A DNA stretch of 55,115 nucleotides from Enterorhabdus sp. P55 (GTDB taxonomy: Bacteria > Actinomycetota > Coriobacteriia > Coriobacteriales > Eggerthellaceae): positions 1 to 55,115 of the forward strand of contig NZ_QWKK01000007.1 of assembly GCF_009911695.1 (NCBI RefSeq). Reading direction: 5' to 3'. Positions 21,973 to 30,107 of this stretch are shown piece by piece. A model generated the notes under the pieces. That model searched no databases. It was not told where the DNA came from and saw only the letters and a list, made by a program, of their open reading frames with translations. Within the stretch, counting starts at the first letter, position 1. Each line of letters begins with the position of its first letter. The position numbers were made by a program, and so were the translations under genes.

Positions 21973-22695
21973 ATGAGGTTGAACCTGAAACGGATGGGGT
22001 CTCTCGCGGTCGTCGCCGCGCTGGCGCTCTGCCTGACAGGCTGCGCAAAGGCCGACGAGCAGACCCAGGCGGTCATCGACCGCATTGATGCCATCGGGGA
22101 GGTGACGTTGGGATCTAAGGCGGATATTGAGAGCATTCGAAAGGATTACGATAAGCTACCCGATGATCAGGTGAAGTTTGTGGAGAACCTGGACACGCTT
22201 GAGTCGGCTGAAGCTGAGCTGGGCAATCTGAAGGTCGACCAATGTATTGCCCTGGTCGACGAGATTGGCGAAGTGGAGTCTGCGAGCGAGAAAAGCGTTG
22301 AGGAGGCCTGGTCGGTTTACGATTCCCTGACTTCCGATGAGCGCAGTCGTGTGACAAACAGCGATAAGCTCAAAGAGGCCAAGAAGTCTGTCGATGCTAA
22401 GGCAAAAGCCGAGCGGGAGGCTGCGGCAAAAGCGGAGCGGGAGGCCGCGGCCGAGGCTAAGAAATCAACTAGTTCCTCTAAGTCGAGTTCTTCCAGCTCC
22501 TCGAAGAAAAGCTCTTCGACCAAGGAGGAAACGGGCAGGTACTATGACCCGAAAACCGGGGGTACGTTGTATACCTATAGTGATGGAACGGAAGAATACA
22601 CCGACGGATGGGGAAACGCCGTAAGAGGAAAGAACGGTAAAGCCGACGAGTACACGACTGACGGCGGCGAGACGTGGCATAAGTACAAGGATTAG
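21973..22695 (+). CDS. Surface lipoprotein with Ser/Lys-rich linker
   Basis: 240 residues. A lipoprotein signal (MRLNLKRMGSLAVVAALALC, lipobox LTGC with Cys25) leads into helical repeats spaced about 70 residues apart (VIDRIDAIGEVTLGSKADIE; ALVDEIGEVESASEKSVEE). A charged Ala/Lys/Glu coiled coil and a Ser/Lys-rich spacer follow, and a C-terminal Tyr/Gly-rich tail with GGTLYTYSDGTEEYTDGWG. The repeats resemble secreted helical tandem modules of Gram-positive surface proteins. AAAGGAG precedes ATG 21973. GC is lower than the surroundings, suggesting transfer. The function is unknown; cell-surface exposure is likely. Confidence 0.75.
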   Translation: MRLNLKRMGSLAVVAALALCLTGCAKADEQTQAVIDRIDAIGEVTLGSKADIESIRKDYDKLPDDQVKFVENLDTLESAEAELGNLKVDQCIALVDEIGEVESASEKSVEEAWSVYDSLTSDERSRVTNSDKLKEAKKSVDAKAKAEREAAAKAEREAAAEAKKSTSSSKSSSSSSSKKSSSTKEETGRYYDPKTGGTLYTYSDGTEEYTDGWGNAVRGKNGKADEYTTDGGETWHKYKD

Positions 22696-22703
22696 GAGAC
22701 GCA

Positions 22704-22772
22704 ATGCCTCAGGTTTTTGTTATAGCACTCGGTATATTTCTGGGTCTCGCGGCCTTCGCGGTCATAGGATGA
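22704..22772 (+). CDS. 22-residue single-span microprotein
   Basis: MPQVFVIALGIFLGLAAFAV plus IG, one hydrophobic helix. AGGAG lies 5 nt before the ATG. The stop overlaps the start of the next gene (ATGA at 22769-22772), typical translational coupling. It follows the lipoprotein stop by 8 nt, so all three genes look like one transcript. The function is unknown; short membrane peptides of this kind often regulate or stabilise a membrane partner, here perhaps the 130-residue protein that follows. Confidence 0.55.
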   Translation: MPQVFVIALGIFLGLAAFAVIG

Positions 22773-23161
22773 CGCCGCCCAGGAAACTGGAATACCGCTT
22801 TGAAGCCATAGCGATTTGCGCGATTGTCTCGATCTACTGCGCAAATCGCTTTCTTTATTCGTTTGACGGGCTGCTCCCGACCGCGTTTACCCGTAATCAC
22901 TTTAACGATCTCTGCGGGGGCATGCTGTTTCCCGCATACGCCAATGCGCTGTTCGAGGCGCTCAAGGTGCCAATCCGGATCGATGATTATCCCAAGGCTA
23001 TCGTACTTGGCCTAGCCTGCTCGGTTGCTTGGGAGGTAATAGCGCCGTTGGTCTTGGAGCGCAGCACGGCCGACCCTATAGATGCGTGCATGTATCTCGG
23101 CGGCGGTGTTCTCTACGTTTTGGCAAGAAGGCTCGTTTTGGGCTCTGACGCGAGGAGATGA
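22769..23161 (+). CDS. Small VanZ-like integral membrane protein
   Basis: 130 residues with hydrophobic segments near 14-32, 45-65, 75-95 and 100-120. The motifs NHFNDLCGGMLFPAY and WEVIAPLVLERSTADPIDAC resemble a family of small bacterial membrane proteins with a conserved ND...WE...DPxD pattern (VanZ-like fold). Its role is unknown. It overlaps the microprotein by 4 bp and probably depends on it for translation. GC is lower than the flanks, matching the lipoprotein gene, so the three probably arrived together. Confidence 0.65.
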   Translation: MTPPRKLEYRFEAIAICAIVSIYCANRFLYSFDGLLPTAFTRNHFNDLCGGMLFPAYANALFEALKVPIRIDDYPKAIVLGLACSVAWEVIAPLVLERSTADPIDACMYLGGGVLYVLARRLVLGSDARR

Positions 23162-23230
23162 GCGCGAAGATGGCGACCTCGCTTCGAGGCTTGGGGTGAA
23201 GTTGCATGCGGGCCCTGATGGAGGGGCGTG

Positions 23231-24070
23231 CTAGCTCCTCTGGGGAGCGAGGTAGTGGTCGGCGGCGTAGCGGTAGCGTTCCTCGAAGCGGGCGATGGCT
23301 AGCTTCGCCTTGGGCGTGAACGGCAGCAGCATGTCGTAGGCGTGGAACCATCGCGGATACACGTCCAGGTGGGCCTCGACGCCCGCGCGGCGGAGGTTCT
23401 CGACGTAGTCCAGCGTCTCGCAGTAGAACGGCTCGATGTCGCCGACACAGGTGTAGGCAGGCGGGAGCCCCGCGTAGTCGGTCGCCCGTGCCGGGGCGGC
23501 GTAGGCGGGAGCGGGCGCGGGGCGGATGCCGCGCAGGTATAGGCGCCAGGCACGGTGGTTCGACCACGTGTTCCACACCGGCGCGTGGTTGTTGCGGGAC
23601 GAGGGGGTGTCCTTGTCGTCGAGCATGGGGTACAGGGGCATCTGGAAGGCGATGCTGACCTCGCCGAGGTCGCGGGCGAGCAGGCAGGTGGCCACCGTCA
23701 GGCCGCCGCCCGCGCTCTCCCCGCCCACCATGATCTGGGAGTCGTTGAGGCCCAGATCCTCGGCGTGGGCCTTCAGGTAGAGCAGCGCCGCGTAGCAGTC
23801 CTCGAGGTCGGCGGGGAAGGGGCTCTCCAGCGCGCAACGGTGCTCGGGCGCCACCACGACGGCGCCGAACTTGTCCACCAGGCTGCGGGCCCGCGCCAGC
23901 ATGATGGCGCGGTACAGGCCGAACACGTGGCCGCCGCCATGAATCCACAGGATGCCAGGCGTCCGCTCGGGTGGACGGGCGCTCACCGTCGGCCGCATGA
24001 CCAGCAGGCGGATGTCGCGTCCGGTGGAGGGAATGGCTCGCCATTCCTCGGTATGGAGCCTCTGACCCAT
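23231..24070 (-). CDS. Alpha/beta hydrolase, hormone-sensitive lipase family
   Basis: 279 residues. The oxyanion motif HGGG (residues about 44-47), the nucleophile elbow GESAGGG (Ser near 119), a candidate Asp in VGDIEPFY and the His in WFHAYD together give a complete HSL-family esterase triad. No signal peptide, so cytoplasmic. The ATG at 24070 keeps the conserved N-terminal strand; the ribosome site (GCAGGGCG) is weak. Carboxyl-ester or acyl-ester hydrolysis is expected; the substrate is unknown. The next gene upstream is only a LysR remnant, so the context gives no clue. Confidence 0.85.
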   Translation of the reverse strand: MGQRLHTEEWRAIPSTGRDIRLLVMRPTVSARPPERTPGILWIHGGGHVFGLYRAIMLARARSLVDKFGAVVVAPEHRCALESPFPADLEDCYAALLYLKAHAEDLGLNDSQIMVGGESAGGGLTVATCLLARDLGEVSIAFQMPLYPMLDDKDTPSSRNNHAPVWNTWSNHRAWRLYLRGIRPAPAPAYAAPARATDYAGLPPAYTCVGDIEPFYCETLDYVENLRRAGVEAHLDVYPRWFHAYDMLLPFTPKAKLAIARFEERYRYAADHYLAPQRS

Positions 24071-24162
24071 CGTCGCCCTGCTCTCAACTCGGCTGCGTTG
24101 CTTTCGATCATTCTACACCGGGCTGCGCTGTCGGGCGGGGTCGGTGGGGCCGCGGCCTCGGC

Positions 24163-24525
24163 TCATGCCTCGGGCGTCGCGTCCTCCCTTAGGGCGTCGA
24201 CGAGGGCTTGGGCGGCTCGGGGGAGCCTCTGGTGCTTGCCGCCACACGACGAACAGGCTCGTCTCGAGCGTGGGGGAGAGGGGTCGGAAGACGAGGTCTG
24301 TCCCGGGGCCGGCGTCCACGATGCCGTCGAGGGCGACGGTCAGGCCGACGCCCTCCTTCGCAAACTGCGAGGCGTTGTAGGCCAGGTCGTAGGTCGCCGC
24401 CACGTCCAGGTCGCCCCCCCCGTCTGATCCGAACCAGGACATGAGGTCGCTGCTGCGCGCCGCCCGGTAGGGGAGGATGAGGGGCCTGCCGGCGAGGTCG
24501 TCCCGGGTGATGGACGTGATGGAAG
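24163..24525 (-). pseudogene. LysR-type regulator remnant (C-terminal half, frameshifted)
   Basis: The minus strand encodes the end of a LysR effector domain: ITRDDLAGRPLILPYRAAR, then DLAYNASQFAKEGVGLTVAL and ETSLFVVWR. A one-base shift near 24237 moves the tail KHQRLPRAAQALVDALRED into another frame, ending at the stop 24163-24165. The DNA-binding half is missing: at about 24525 the sequence passes straight into the start of the acetyltransferase gene. A seven-base G run (24414-24421) is a second weak point. It is a broken gene left by deletion. Confidence 0.65.
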
Positions 24526-25093
24526 CGACGGGGCTCGAGGAGCTTCTAGGGCATCTGAACGCGGGCGAGGCCGTGGAAGGCGGGTCGCGCCTTCACGGGA
24601 TCATGCACCAGGTCAGCCAGGAGGCCATCCGCATCTGCGCCGCCATGAACACGGGGTACCGCACGCCGGAGGAACTGGCCGCGCTCTTCGCCGAGCTCAC
24701 GGGTCGGCCGGCACCGGAGGGATTCGGGCTGTTCCCGCCGTCAACGCCGACTGCGGCAAGAACATCCACGGGGGCCGGGACGTGTTCATCAACAGCGGCT
24801 GCAAGTTCCAAGACCAGGGCGGCATCTACCTGGGCGATCGTGCGCTCATCGGGCATAACGTGGTGCTGGCGACGCTGAACCACCTGCTCGACCCCGCGCG
24901 GCGCGCGAGCCTTGAGCCGGCGCCCATCCGCCTGGAGGAGGACGTGTGGGTCGGATCGGGTGCCATCGTCCTGCCCGGCGTGACCATCGGCCGCGGCGCG
25001 GTGGTGGCGGCCGGCGCCGTCGTCACGAGGGACGTGCCCGCCCTGACCGTGGTCGGCGGCACCCCCGCGCGTCCCCTCAAGGAGATCGCCTAG
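24519..25093 (+). pseudogene. Sugar O-acetyltransferase (maltose/galactoside type), frameshifted
   Basis: The first part (LEELLGHLNAGEAVEGGSRL, then MHQVSQEAIRICAAMN and GFGLFPP) is the N-terminal region of maltose/galactoside O-acetyltransferases. Near 24740 a single missing base, expected in a Pro-Phe-Asn stretch, shifts the frame. The rest then continues as NADCGKNIHGGRDVFINSGC and the left-handed beta-helix (VWVGSGAIVLPGVTIGRG) to the stop at 25091-25093. Apart from this lesion the gene is full length (about 190 codons). It could be a recent pseudogene or a sequencing error. The 5' end abuts a deleted LysR gene, and no ribosome site is visible. Confidence 0.7.
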
Positions 25094-25109
25094 CGATTCT
25101 GCCCGCCTG

Positions 25110-26555
25110 CTACTGGCTGCCCCTCTCCAGCAGGTCGATCAGCTCCTGGCGCGTCGAGGCGCCCGTCTTGGCGTAGATGTGCTTGATGTGCGTCTGGACG
25201 GTGCTCTTGGCGATGAACAGCTCGTCGCAGATGAACGGCACGTTACGGCCCTTGGCGATGAGACGCGTTATCTCGGTCTCCCGCTTGGAGAGGCCGCAGG
25301 CGTCGGCGAGGGCGTCCACCGGGTCTTTCGCGGCCGGCTCGCATTCGGGGAGCGCCGGCGGTGCGGCCTCGAACACGCTGGCGGCCTCGCCGGGCTCGTT
25401 GGCGTAGACCTTCCCCCGGGTGGTGGTCCAGAGCCCGAGGGAGACGAGGAACATCCCGATGGTCGAGACCGTCCCCGTCCCCAGGTCAGTCGCCTCCGCC
25501 GCGGCTGTGAGGCAGAGCCCGGCCGCCAGCCCCGCGACCAGCGGCGCGAGTCCCTTGGCCAGGGCGTCGGCGGGGCTCCACTCGAACTTCTGCACGTGAT
25601 TGCCCACCACGATCCAGAAGTACACGAAGAACAGCCCGTAGCCGGCGCCCAGGAGCGCCGATGCGACCGGGGTCCATGGCTGTCCTCCCAGCGCCAGGGC
25701 AAGGAAGCCGGCGGCTATGGAGAGGGGAGCGGGCATGTAGGCGCTGTTCGCGTCCTGAACGAATCCCGTCCGCGCCTTCTGCAGGCTCAGGAGGCCGATG
25801 GCCGCCACGGCTCCCGCAAGCCCCGCCATCTCCATGAAGGGGGAGTCCCCTTCGGCGAAGGAGGCTCCCAGGGCCCATGCGGCGCTGTAGAAGAGGACGG
25901 CCAGAATGAAGAACGGGGCGAAGGCGGCGCGCCCGCCTGACGTGGCCGCGGTGGGCATCCCAGGCGCTTCGCCGGTGAGGGCGTCGTCGCCCTCCGTCGG
26001 CGGGTCGGATCGGCCGCGCGCGCCACAGGTCGCGGCTACGAAGGGCATGACGCTCATGGCCGCGTAGGCAGCCGGCGGCCCGAACAGGACCAAGACGGTC
26101 GTCGCCAGGCAAGCCAGACTCGTGGAGGCGGCAGTGTCCACGATGCGCCTCCGCAGGGGCAGCTCCGCGAACCGGCAGCCCGCGGCCGCCAGCGCCCACG
26201 TCACGAACAGCAGGCTGGCTCCCTGCGCCAGCGGGGCCAGCCCATCGGGCGCCAGGAACATCCCGACGGCGCTTGCCGACTGCCCCACGGCGGCAACCCA
26301 TCCCATCCACGATGACGGGCGCCCCCGCGTTCCCGGGCGCTCGGCCAGGAGGCGCAGCGTGAGGGGAAACGATGCCAGGCCCAGGCCCGCGCCTGCCGCC
26401 AGCGCGGCCGTGGATGCGATGAGCCTCCCGGAGCTGGCTTCAGGCAGCGTCCCCAGCACCAGGACGGCCAGGAAGTAGGAGCCCGTCAGCGCGGCCGAGG
26501 CTATCAGCCCCCAGTCAAACCCGCTTGGAGAATAGGACTCGTCGTCCGGTTCCAT
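25110..26555 (-). CDS. LuxR-type regulator with multi-span membrane domain
   Basis: 481 residues. About twelve hydrophobic helices occupy residues 15-385, then a soluble linker and a GerE/LuxR helix-turn-helix (LSKRETEITRLIAKGRNVPF, then FIAKSTVQTHIKHIYAKTGA). This membrane-sensor/LuxR layout is abundant in Eggerthellaceae and usually lies beside the respiratory reductase it controls. ATG 26555 has a GGGGGTGG site; longer starts add an unconserved basic leader. It is divergent from the flavoprotein at 26763, whose substrate is probably the signal (inference). It would act at the cytoplasmic face of the membrane. Confidence 0.85.
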   Translation of the reverse strand: MEPDDESYSPSGFDWGLIASAALTGSYFLAVLVLGTLPEASSGRLIASTAALAAGAGLGLASFPLTLRLLAERPGTRGRPSSWMGWVAAVGQSASAVGMFLAPDGLAPLAQGASLLFVTWALAAAGCRFAELPLRRRIVDTAASTSLACLATTVLVLFGPPAAYAAMSVMPFVAATCGARGRSDPPTEGDDALTGEAPGMPTAATSGGRAAFAPFFILAVLFYSAAWALGASFAEGDSPFMEMAGLAGAVAAIGLLSLQKARTGFVQDANSAYMPAPLSIAAGFLALALGGQPWTPVASALLGAGYGLFFVYFWIVVGNHVQKFEWSPADALAKGLAPLVAGLAAGLCLTAAAEATDLGTGTVSTIGMFLVSLGLWTTTRGKVYANEPGEAASVFEAAPPALPECEPAAKDPVDALADACGLSKRETEITRLIAKGRNVPFICDELFIAKSTVQTHIKHIYAKTGASTRQELIDLLERGSQ

Positions 26556-26626
26556 GGCCACCCCCGTTCCTTGCCTACGCGGGCGTTTTACCCGCTCAGC
26601 CATCATATAAGAAGGCCCCCGCCCCC

Positions 26627-26681
26627 GCATCCCCCTTTTATGGGGATGCCGGCAGGGCCGCCGCTTCCGGGGAAATCCCCG
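26627..26681. promoter_or_regulatory. Palindromes between LuxR and flavoprotein genes
   Basis: GCATCCCC (26627-26634) and GGGGATGC (26642-26649) form an 8+8 inverted repeat, and CGGGGAAATCCCCG (26668-26681) is a 14-bp palindrome. Both lie in the divergent intergenic region and are candidate LuxR operator sites. Confidence 0.4.
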
Positions 26682-26762
26682 TTGCGCCGTGATGTGCGGA
26701 GGCGCCGATCGGGCCATCCTTGAGGGGAATCGTCAGCCGATTGTTCTGAAGGAGGAAGATCG

Positions 26763-28451
26763 ATGGGAACAAGCGGGCTAATAAGCAGGAGGGGATTTCT
26801 CGGGTTAGGCGCCTTGGCGGCTGCCGGCACTGCCATGGCAGGTCTGGGAGGCTGCGCGCCGCGTACCCAAGCGGCCGTGGCCGCAGAGGCGGCATCCGCA
26901 GCCCCGGATTGGCTCGGCGCTCCGCGGGAGATATCCCCGCGTGACGTGGTCAGCACCGTCACCGCGGACGTCGTGGTCGTCGGCGGAGGCAACGGGGGCA
27001 TGTTCGCGGCCGCGGCCGCCGCTGAGGAGGGCGCCTCGGTTGCGCTCTTGGAGAAGGCGGGCGAGATAGGGGTCAACTGCCGCGAGTGGATCGGGGCCGT
27101 GGGCTCGAGGCTCCAGAAGGACGCAGGGGTGGAGATCGACAAGCACGAGATCATCGAGACCCTCTGCATGTACGCCTCCCACCGCTGCGACCAGCGGCTC
27201 ATCCGCCTGTGGGCCGACCATTCCGGCGAGACGGTGGACTGGCTCGAGGATGTGGTGCGGTCCCACGACCCGAACGCGTATGTGTTCTTCGAGACCGACA
27301 TCGGCGAGGGCGACCACGGCATCTACAAGACGTTCGCCATCCAGCACAACGTCCAGAGCGACGAGGAGCGGCTGCGCTCCCTCGACTTCGTGGCCGCCGA
27401 GATCGAGGACCTGGGCGTGGACGTGCGGACGTGGACCGAGATGATCCAGCTCGCCCAGGATGAGTCCGGCCGCGTGACCGGCGTTTACGCCGAGGGCCCC
27501 GACGGGCTGATGCTGTTCGAGGCCACGAAGGGGGTCATCCTGGCCACCGGCGGCTACTGCGGCAACCGGGAGATGATGGAGTCCCTCAACAAGCTGGCCG
27601 TCGATCACTGCGTCGCGATGCAGTCCCCTGGCCCCAGCAACTTAGGCGACGGCATCAAGGCGGCGCTCTGGGCGGGAGCCGCCAAGGACGAGCAGCCCAC
27701 CGTGATGGTCTTCGACCGCGGTGGCGTGCCCGCGGGGACCAAGGGCGGCTGCGCCTACGACGGCCTCGGCTTCATGACCCACATCGGCAGCCAGCCCTTC
27801 CTCAAGGTGAACAAGGACGGCGAGCGTTTCTGCAACGAGAGCACCCCCTACGACTTCATCTACGCCGCGGGAACCCTGGAGCGCGACGGCGTCTACTGTC
27901 AGATCTGGGACGCCAACTGGCTCGACCACGTGGCCCAGTTCCACACCCTGGCCTGCTCGCGCATCATTCCGAGCCCCACGGGCGGCAAGGCCCAGATCTT
28001 CACTCCCGAGGCGGAGATGGGCATGATCGAGGGTGTCCTCAAGCCTGCCGGCGTGGTGGTGGAGGCCGACACGCTGGAGGAGCTCGCCGAGAAGCTGCAG
28101 ATCCCGGCCGATGCCTTCGTCCAGACGGTCAAGCGCTACAACGAGCTGTGCGCCAAGGGTGATGACGAGGACTTCGGCAAGGAGAGCTACCGGATGATCG
28201 CCCTCGACACCCCGCCCTACCAGGCGGCCACCATCGGAGGGCAGCTGCTGTGCACCTTGGACGGCCTGCGCGTCAACACGGATCTGCAGGTGCTAGACGC
28301 CGACCACGACCCCATCCCCGGGCTCTACGCTGTGGGCAACGACTCGGGCGGCTTCTTCGCGAACAACTATCCGGAGCTCCTGCCGGGTGTCGCCTGCGGA
28401 CGCACCATCACGTTCGGCCGCCTTGCGGGAAAAACCGTCGCGCACCAGTAA
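26763..28451 (+). CDS. Tat-exported fumarate-reductase-like flavoprotein
   Basis: 562 residues. The twin-arginine signal ISRRGFLGLGALAA is followed by GLGGC, a possible lipobox, so the enzyme may be anchored outside the membrane. The FAD domain begins VVVVGGGNGGMFAAAAA and is closed by the C-terminal GLYAVGNDSGGFFANNYPE. Between them lies the capping domain of the succinate dehydrogenase/fumarate reductase flavoprotein superfamily. No haem domain is fused; the next gene supplies a multihaem cytochrome. In Eggerthellaceae such pairs reduce diverse organic acceptors outside the cell (for example unsaturated acids or steroids). The substrate is not readable here. GAAGGAGG precedes the ATG. Confidence 0.88.
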   Translation: MGTSGLISRRGFLGLGALAAAGTAMAGLGGCAPRTQAAVAAEAASAAPDWLGAPREISPRDVVSTVTADVVVVGGGNGGMFAAAAAAEEGASVALLEKAGEIGVNCREWIGAVGSRLQKDAGVEIDKHEIIETLCMYASHRCDQRLIRLWADHSGETVDWLEDVVRSHDPNAYVFFETDIGEGDHGIYKTFAIQHNVQSDEERLRSLDFVAAEIEDLGVDVRTWTEMIQLAQDESGRVTGVYAEGPDGLMLFEATKGVILATGGYCGNREMMESLNKLAVDHCVAMQSPGPSNLGDGIKAALWAGAAKDEQPTVMVFDRGGVPAGTKGGCAYDGLGFMTHIGSQPFLKVNKDGERFCNESTPYDFIYAAGTLERDGVYCQIWDANWLDHVAQFHTLACSRIIPSPTGGKAQIFTPEAEMGMIEGVLKPAGVVVEADTLEELAEKLQIPADAFVQTVKRYNELCAKGDDEDFGKESYRMIALDTPPYQAATIGGQLLCTLDGLRVNTDLQVLDADHDPIPGLYAVGNDSGGFFANNYPELLPGVACGRTITFGRLAGKTVAHQ

Positions 28452-28475
28452 GCCGCGCAGAGGAAGGACATCAGA

Positions 28476-29174
28476 ATGGAAACTCAGAATACTCCCCGGC
28501 CTGCGCGGAAGGGGCGCAAGGGCACCGTCGTGGCCGGCGTCGTGGCGGCCGTTGTGGTTGTCGCGGCCGTGGGCCTGTTCGTGTGGCACGAGCAGCCGAG
28601 CTTCTGCGCAGCCCTGTGCCATACCCCCATGGACGCCTACTACGACAGCTACGCGACGGGCGAGACGGACAAGTACGGAATGGAGGTCCAGGAGGCCGAC
28701 CGCGCCAGCATGACCGCCTACCAGCACCAGGTTCAGGCGGGCACCACCTGCATGGGCTGCCATGTGCCGACCCTGAGCGAGCAGATAGGCGAGGGGCTGG
28801 CCTGGGTGGCCGGCGACTATGAGGTCGCCGGGGACAACCTCAAGGGCCAGGCCATCCTCAGCACCCGTTCGCTCAGCCAGCTGACTGAGGCCCGCGGCGC
28901 GGAGGGCAACGATTTCTGCATGAACGGGGATTGCCATGACCTGACGCAGGAGGAGCTTGAGGCGGCCACGGCCGATCTCGGCCCGCGCAACCCGCACTCG
29001 TTCGCCCACGGGGAGATAGCGTGCGGCGACTGTCACAAGGCCCACAGTCGCTCGGTCAACAAATGCGGCGAATGTCATGGCGATGCCGCGTTGCCGGACG
29101 GCTGGCTCGCGCCCCAGGCCGCCAACGCCATGGCCGCCGGCGCCATGGCCGCCGCCAACTCCGCCGAGGCCTAG
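28476..29174 (+). CDS. Membrane-anchored pentahaem cytochrome c
   Basis: 232 residues. One N-terminal membrane anchor (about 18-38) is followed by five haem sites: CAALCH (44-49, CX3CH), CMGCH (92-96), CMNGDCH (148-154, CX4CH), CGDCH (183-187) and CGECH (197-201). The arrangement is of the NrfH/NapC quinol-dehydrogenase type with the usual variant first motif; the CX4CH is less common. It would take electrons from menaquinol and hand them to the flavoprotein encoded 24 bp upstream. The Ala-rich C-terminal tail is unstructured. Confidence 0.88.
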   Translation: METQNTPRPARKGRKGTVVAGVVAAVVVVAAVGLFVWHEQPSFCAALCHTPMDAYYDSYATGETDKYGMEVQEADRASMTAYQHQVQAGTTCMGCHVPTLSEQIGEGLAWVAGDYEVAGDNLKGQAILSTRSLSQLTEARGAEGNDFCMNGDCHDLTQEELEAATADLGPRNPHSFAHGEIACGDCHKAHSRSVNKCGECHGDAALPDGWLAPQAANAMAAGAMAAANSAEA

Positions 29175-29196
29175 CGCGAAAGGGGGGCCATCCTCG

Positions 29197-29227
29197 GGGG
29201 GGGCGAGGCTGTGCGGGCCGCCCCCCC
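29197..29227. terminator. Bidirectional GC hairpin
   Basis: A 9-bp stem of G8CG/CGC-run (29197-29205 with 29219-29227) between the convergent cytochrome and UDG genes. Confidence 0.45.
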
Positions 29228-29232
29228 CTGCG

Positions 29233-29823
29233 CTAGATGAGCGCGAGCATGGCGGCCAGGTCTTCGACGATCATCGTCGACTTCGACTTCTCGATGGCGA
29301 GGTTGCCGCCGGTGATGATGTAGGAGGGCATGACCCTCGCCCCCTCGTGGAAGAACTCGCCCGCGCGCAGCTTGTACGTCGAGCCTGCGGGCACGGCGTT
29401 TCTTCCGGTCGCCTTCTTCGCGATCATATTGAACGCCTTCTTTGCCACGTCTCCCATGAGCATGACCACCTTGACGTTGGGGAAGAGGGCGAGCTCCGCC
29501 TCGAGGTAGGGCAGGCTGTCCTCCAGGGCGCCCTTCTCCACGGCGTAGCCAACCTTGGGCGTCTTCACGGCGTTCGTGACGTAGATCCCCCGGTCCAGGG
29601 CGTCGTAGATGCTCCCGATGTCCGCGCCGGCCTCGCGGAGCAGGGGAAGGGCCGTCTTGAGGTACTCGGCATCTGGCGATCCGTAGAAGTCCTGCGCCGG
29701 GTCGGCTGGCACGACCTCGTTGATGAGGATGACCTTGACGTCATCCGGCCTCACGTCCACGTCGTTCAGCCGCACATCGGCACCGTCGCCGACCAGCCTC
29801 GTAAGCTCGCTTTTCACGTTCAT
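29233..29823 (-). CDS. Uracil-DNA glycosylase superfamily protein
   Basis: 196 residues. It shows the UDG-fold order: VILINEVVPADPAQDFYG (motif-1 region), YVTNAVKTPK, VVMLMGDVAKKAFN and PSYIITGGN at the site where active enzymes have an HPS-like loop. The motif-1 Asp/Gly pattern and the final His are altered, so activity on uracil is uncertain. Members of this group in gut bacteria are often annotated simply as UDG-family. AAAGGAG precedes ATG 29823. It is monocistronic. Confidence 0.7.
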   Translation of the reverse strand: MNVKSELTRLVGDGADVRLNDVDVRPDDVKVILINEVVPADPAQDFYGSPDAEYLKTALPLLREAGADIGSIYDALDRGIYVTNAVKTPKVGYAVEKGALEDSLPYLEAELALFPNVKVVMLMGDVAKKAFNMIAKKATGRNAVPAGSTYKLRAGEFFHEGARVMPSYIITGGNLAIEKSKSTMIVEDLAAMLALI

Positions 29824-30018
29824 GGGGTCGCTCCTTTGCTCGGCGTCGCCTCTCTCGCTTTTCCTCTATCGAAGAGGATGTCGGGGGATAGCTCCCGGCA
29901 ACTTGGTGGAAGCTGTGGGCCTCCGGTAACTGTACAGCGCTTCCGGGCCAAGATTCAATGATGCCTCCTGAATGCCCGCGTCTGGTGTGTGCCGCCGGCT
30001 CCCTGCCTCGCCTCCTTC

Positions 30019-30096
30019 TTGACAAGACAGTAAACGACAGTAAAAAATATGAGAAACAGTAAACGACAGTAAAAACTTCAGAGAACAGTAAAACTT
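30019..30096 (+). repeat. Direct repeats upstream of AAA ATPase
   Basis: ACAGTAAACGACAGTAAAAA occurs at 30027-30046 and 30056-30075, with a half copy ACAGTAAAACTT at 30085-30096; the spacing is about 29 bp. A TTGACA at 30019-30024 overlaps the array. Spacing close to three helical turns suggests cooperative protein binding, either operator or iteron-like. Confidence 0.65.
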
Positions 30097-30107
30097 GAGG
30101 AGGCGCT

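Noticed and set aside
30019-30096. CRISPR array
   Set aside because: Only two full repeats of an AT-rich 20-mer, with no distinct spacers and no cas genes.
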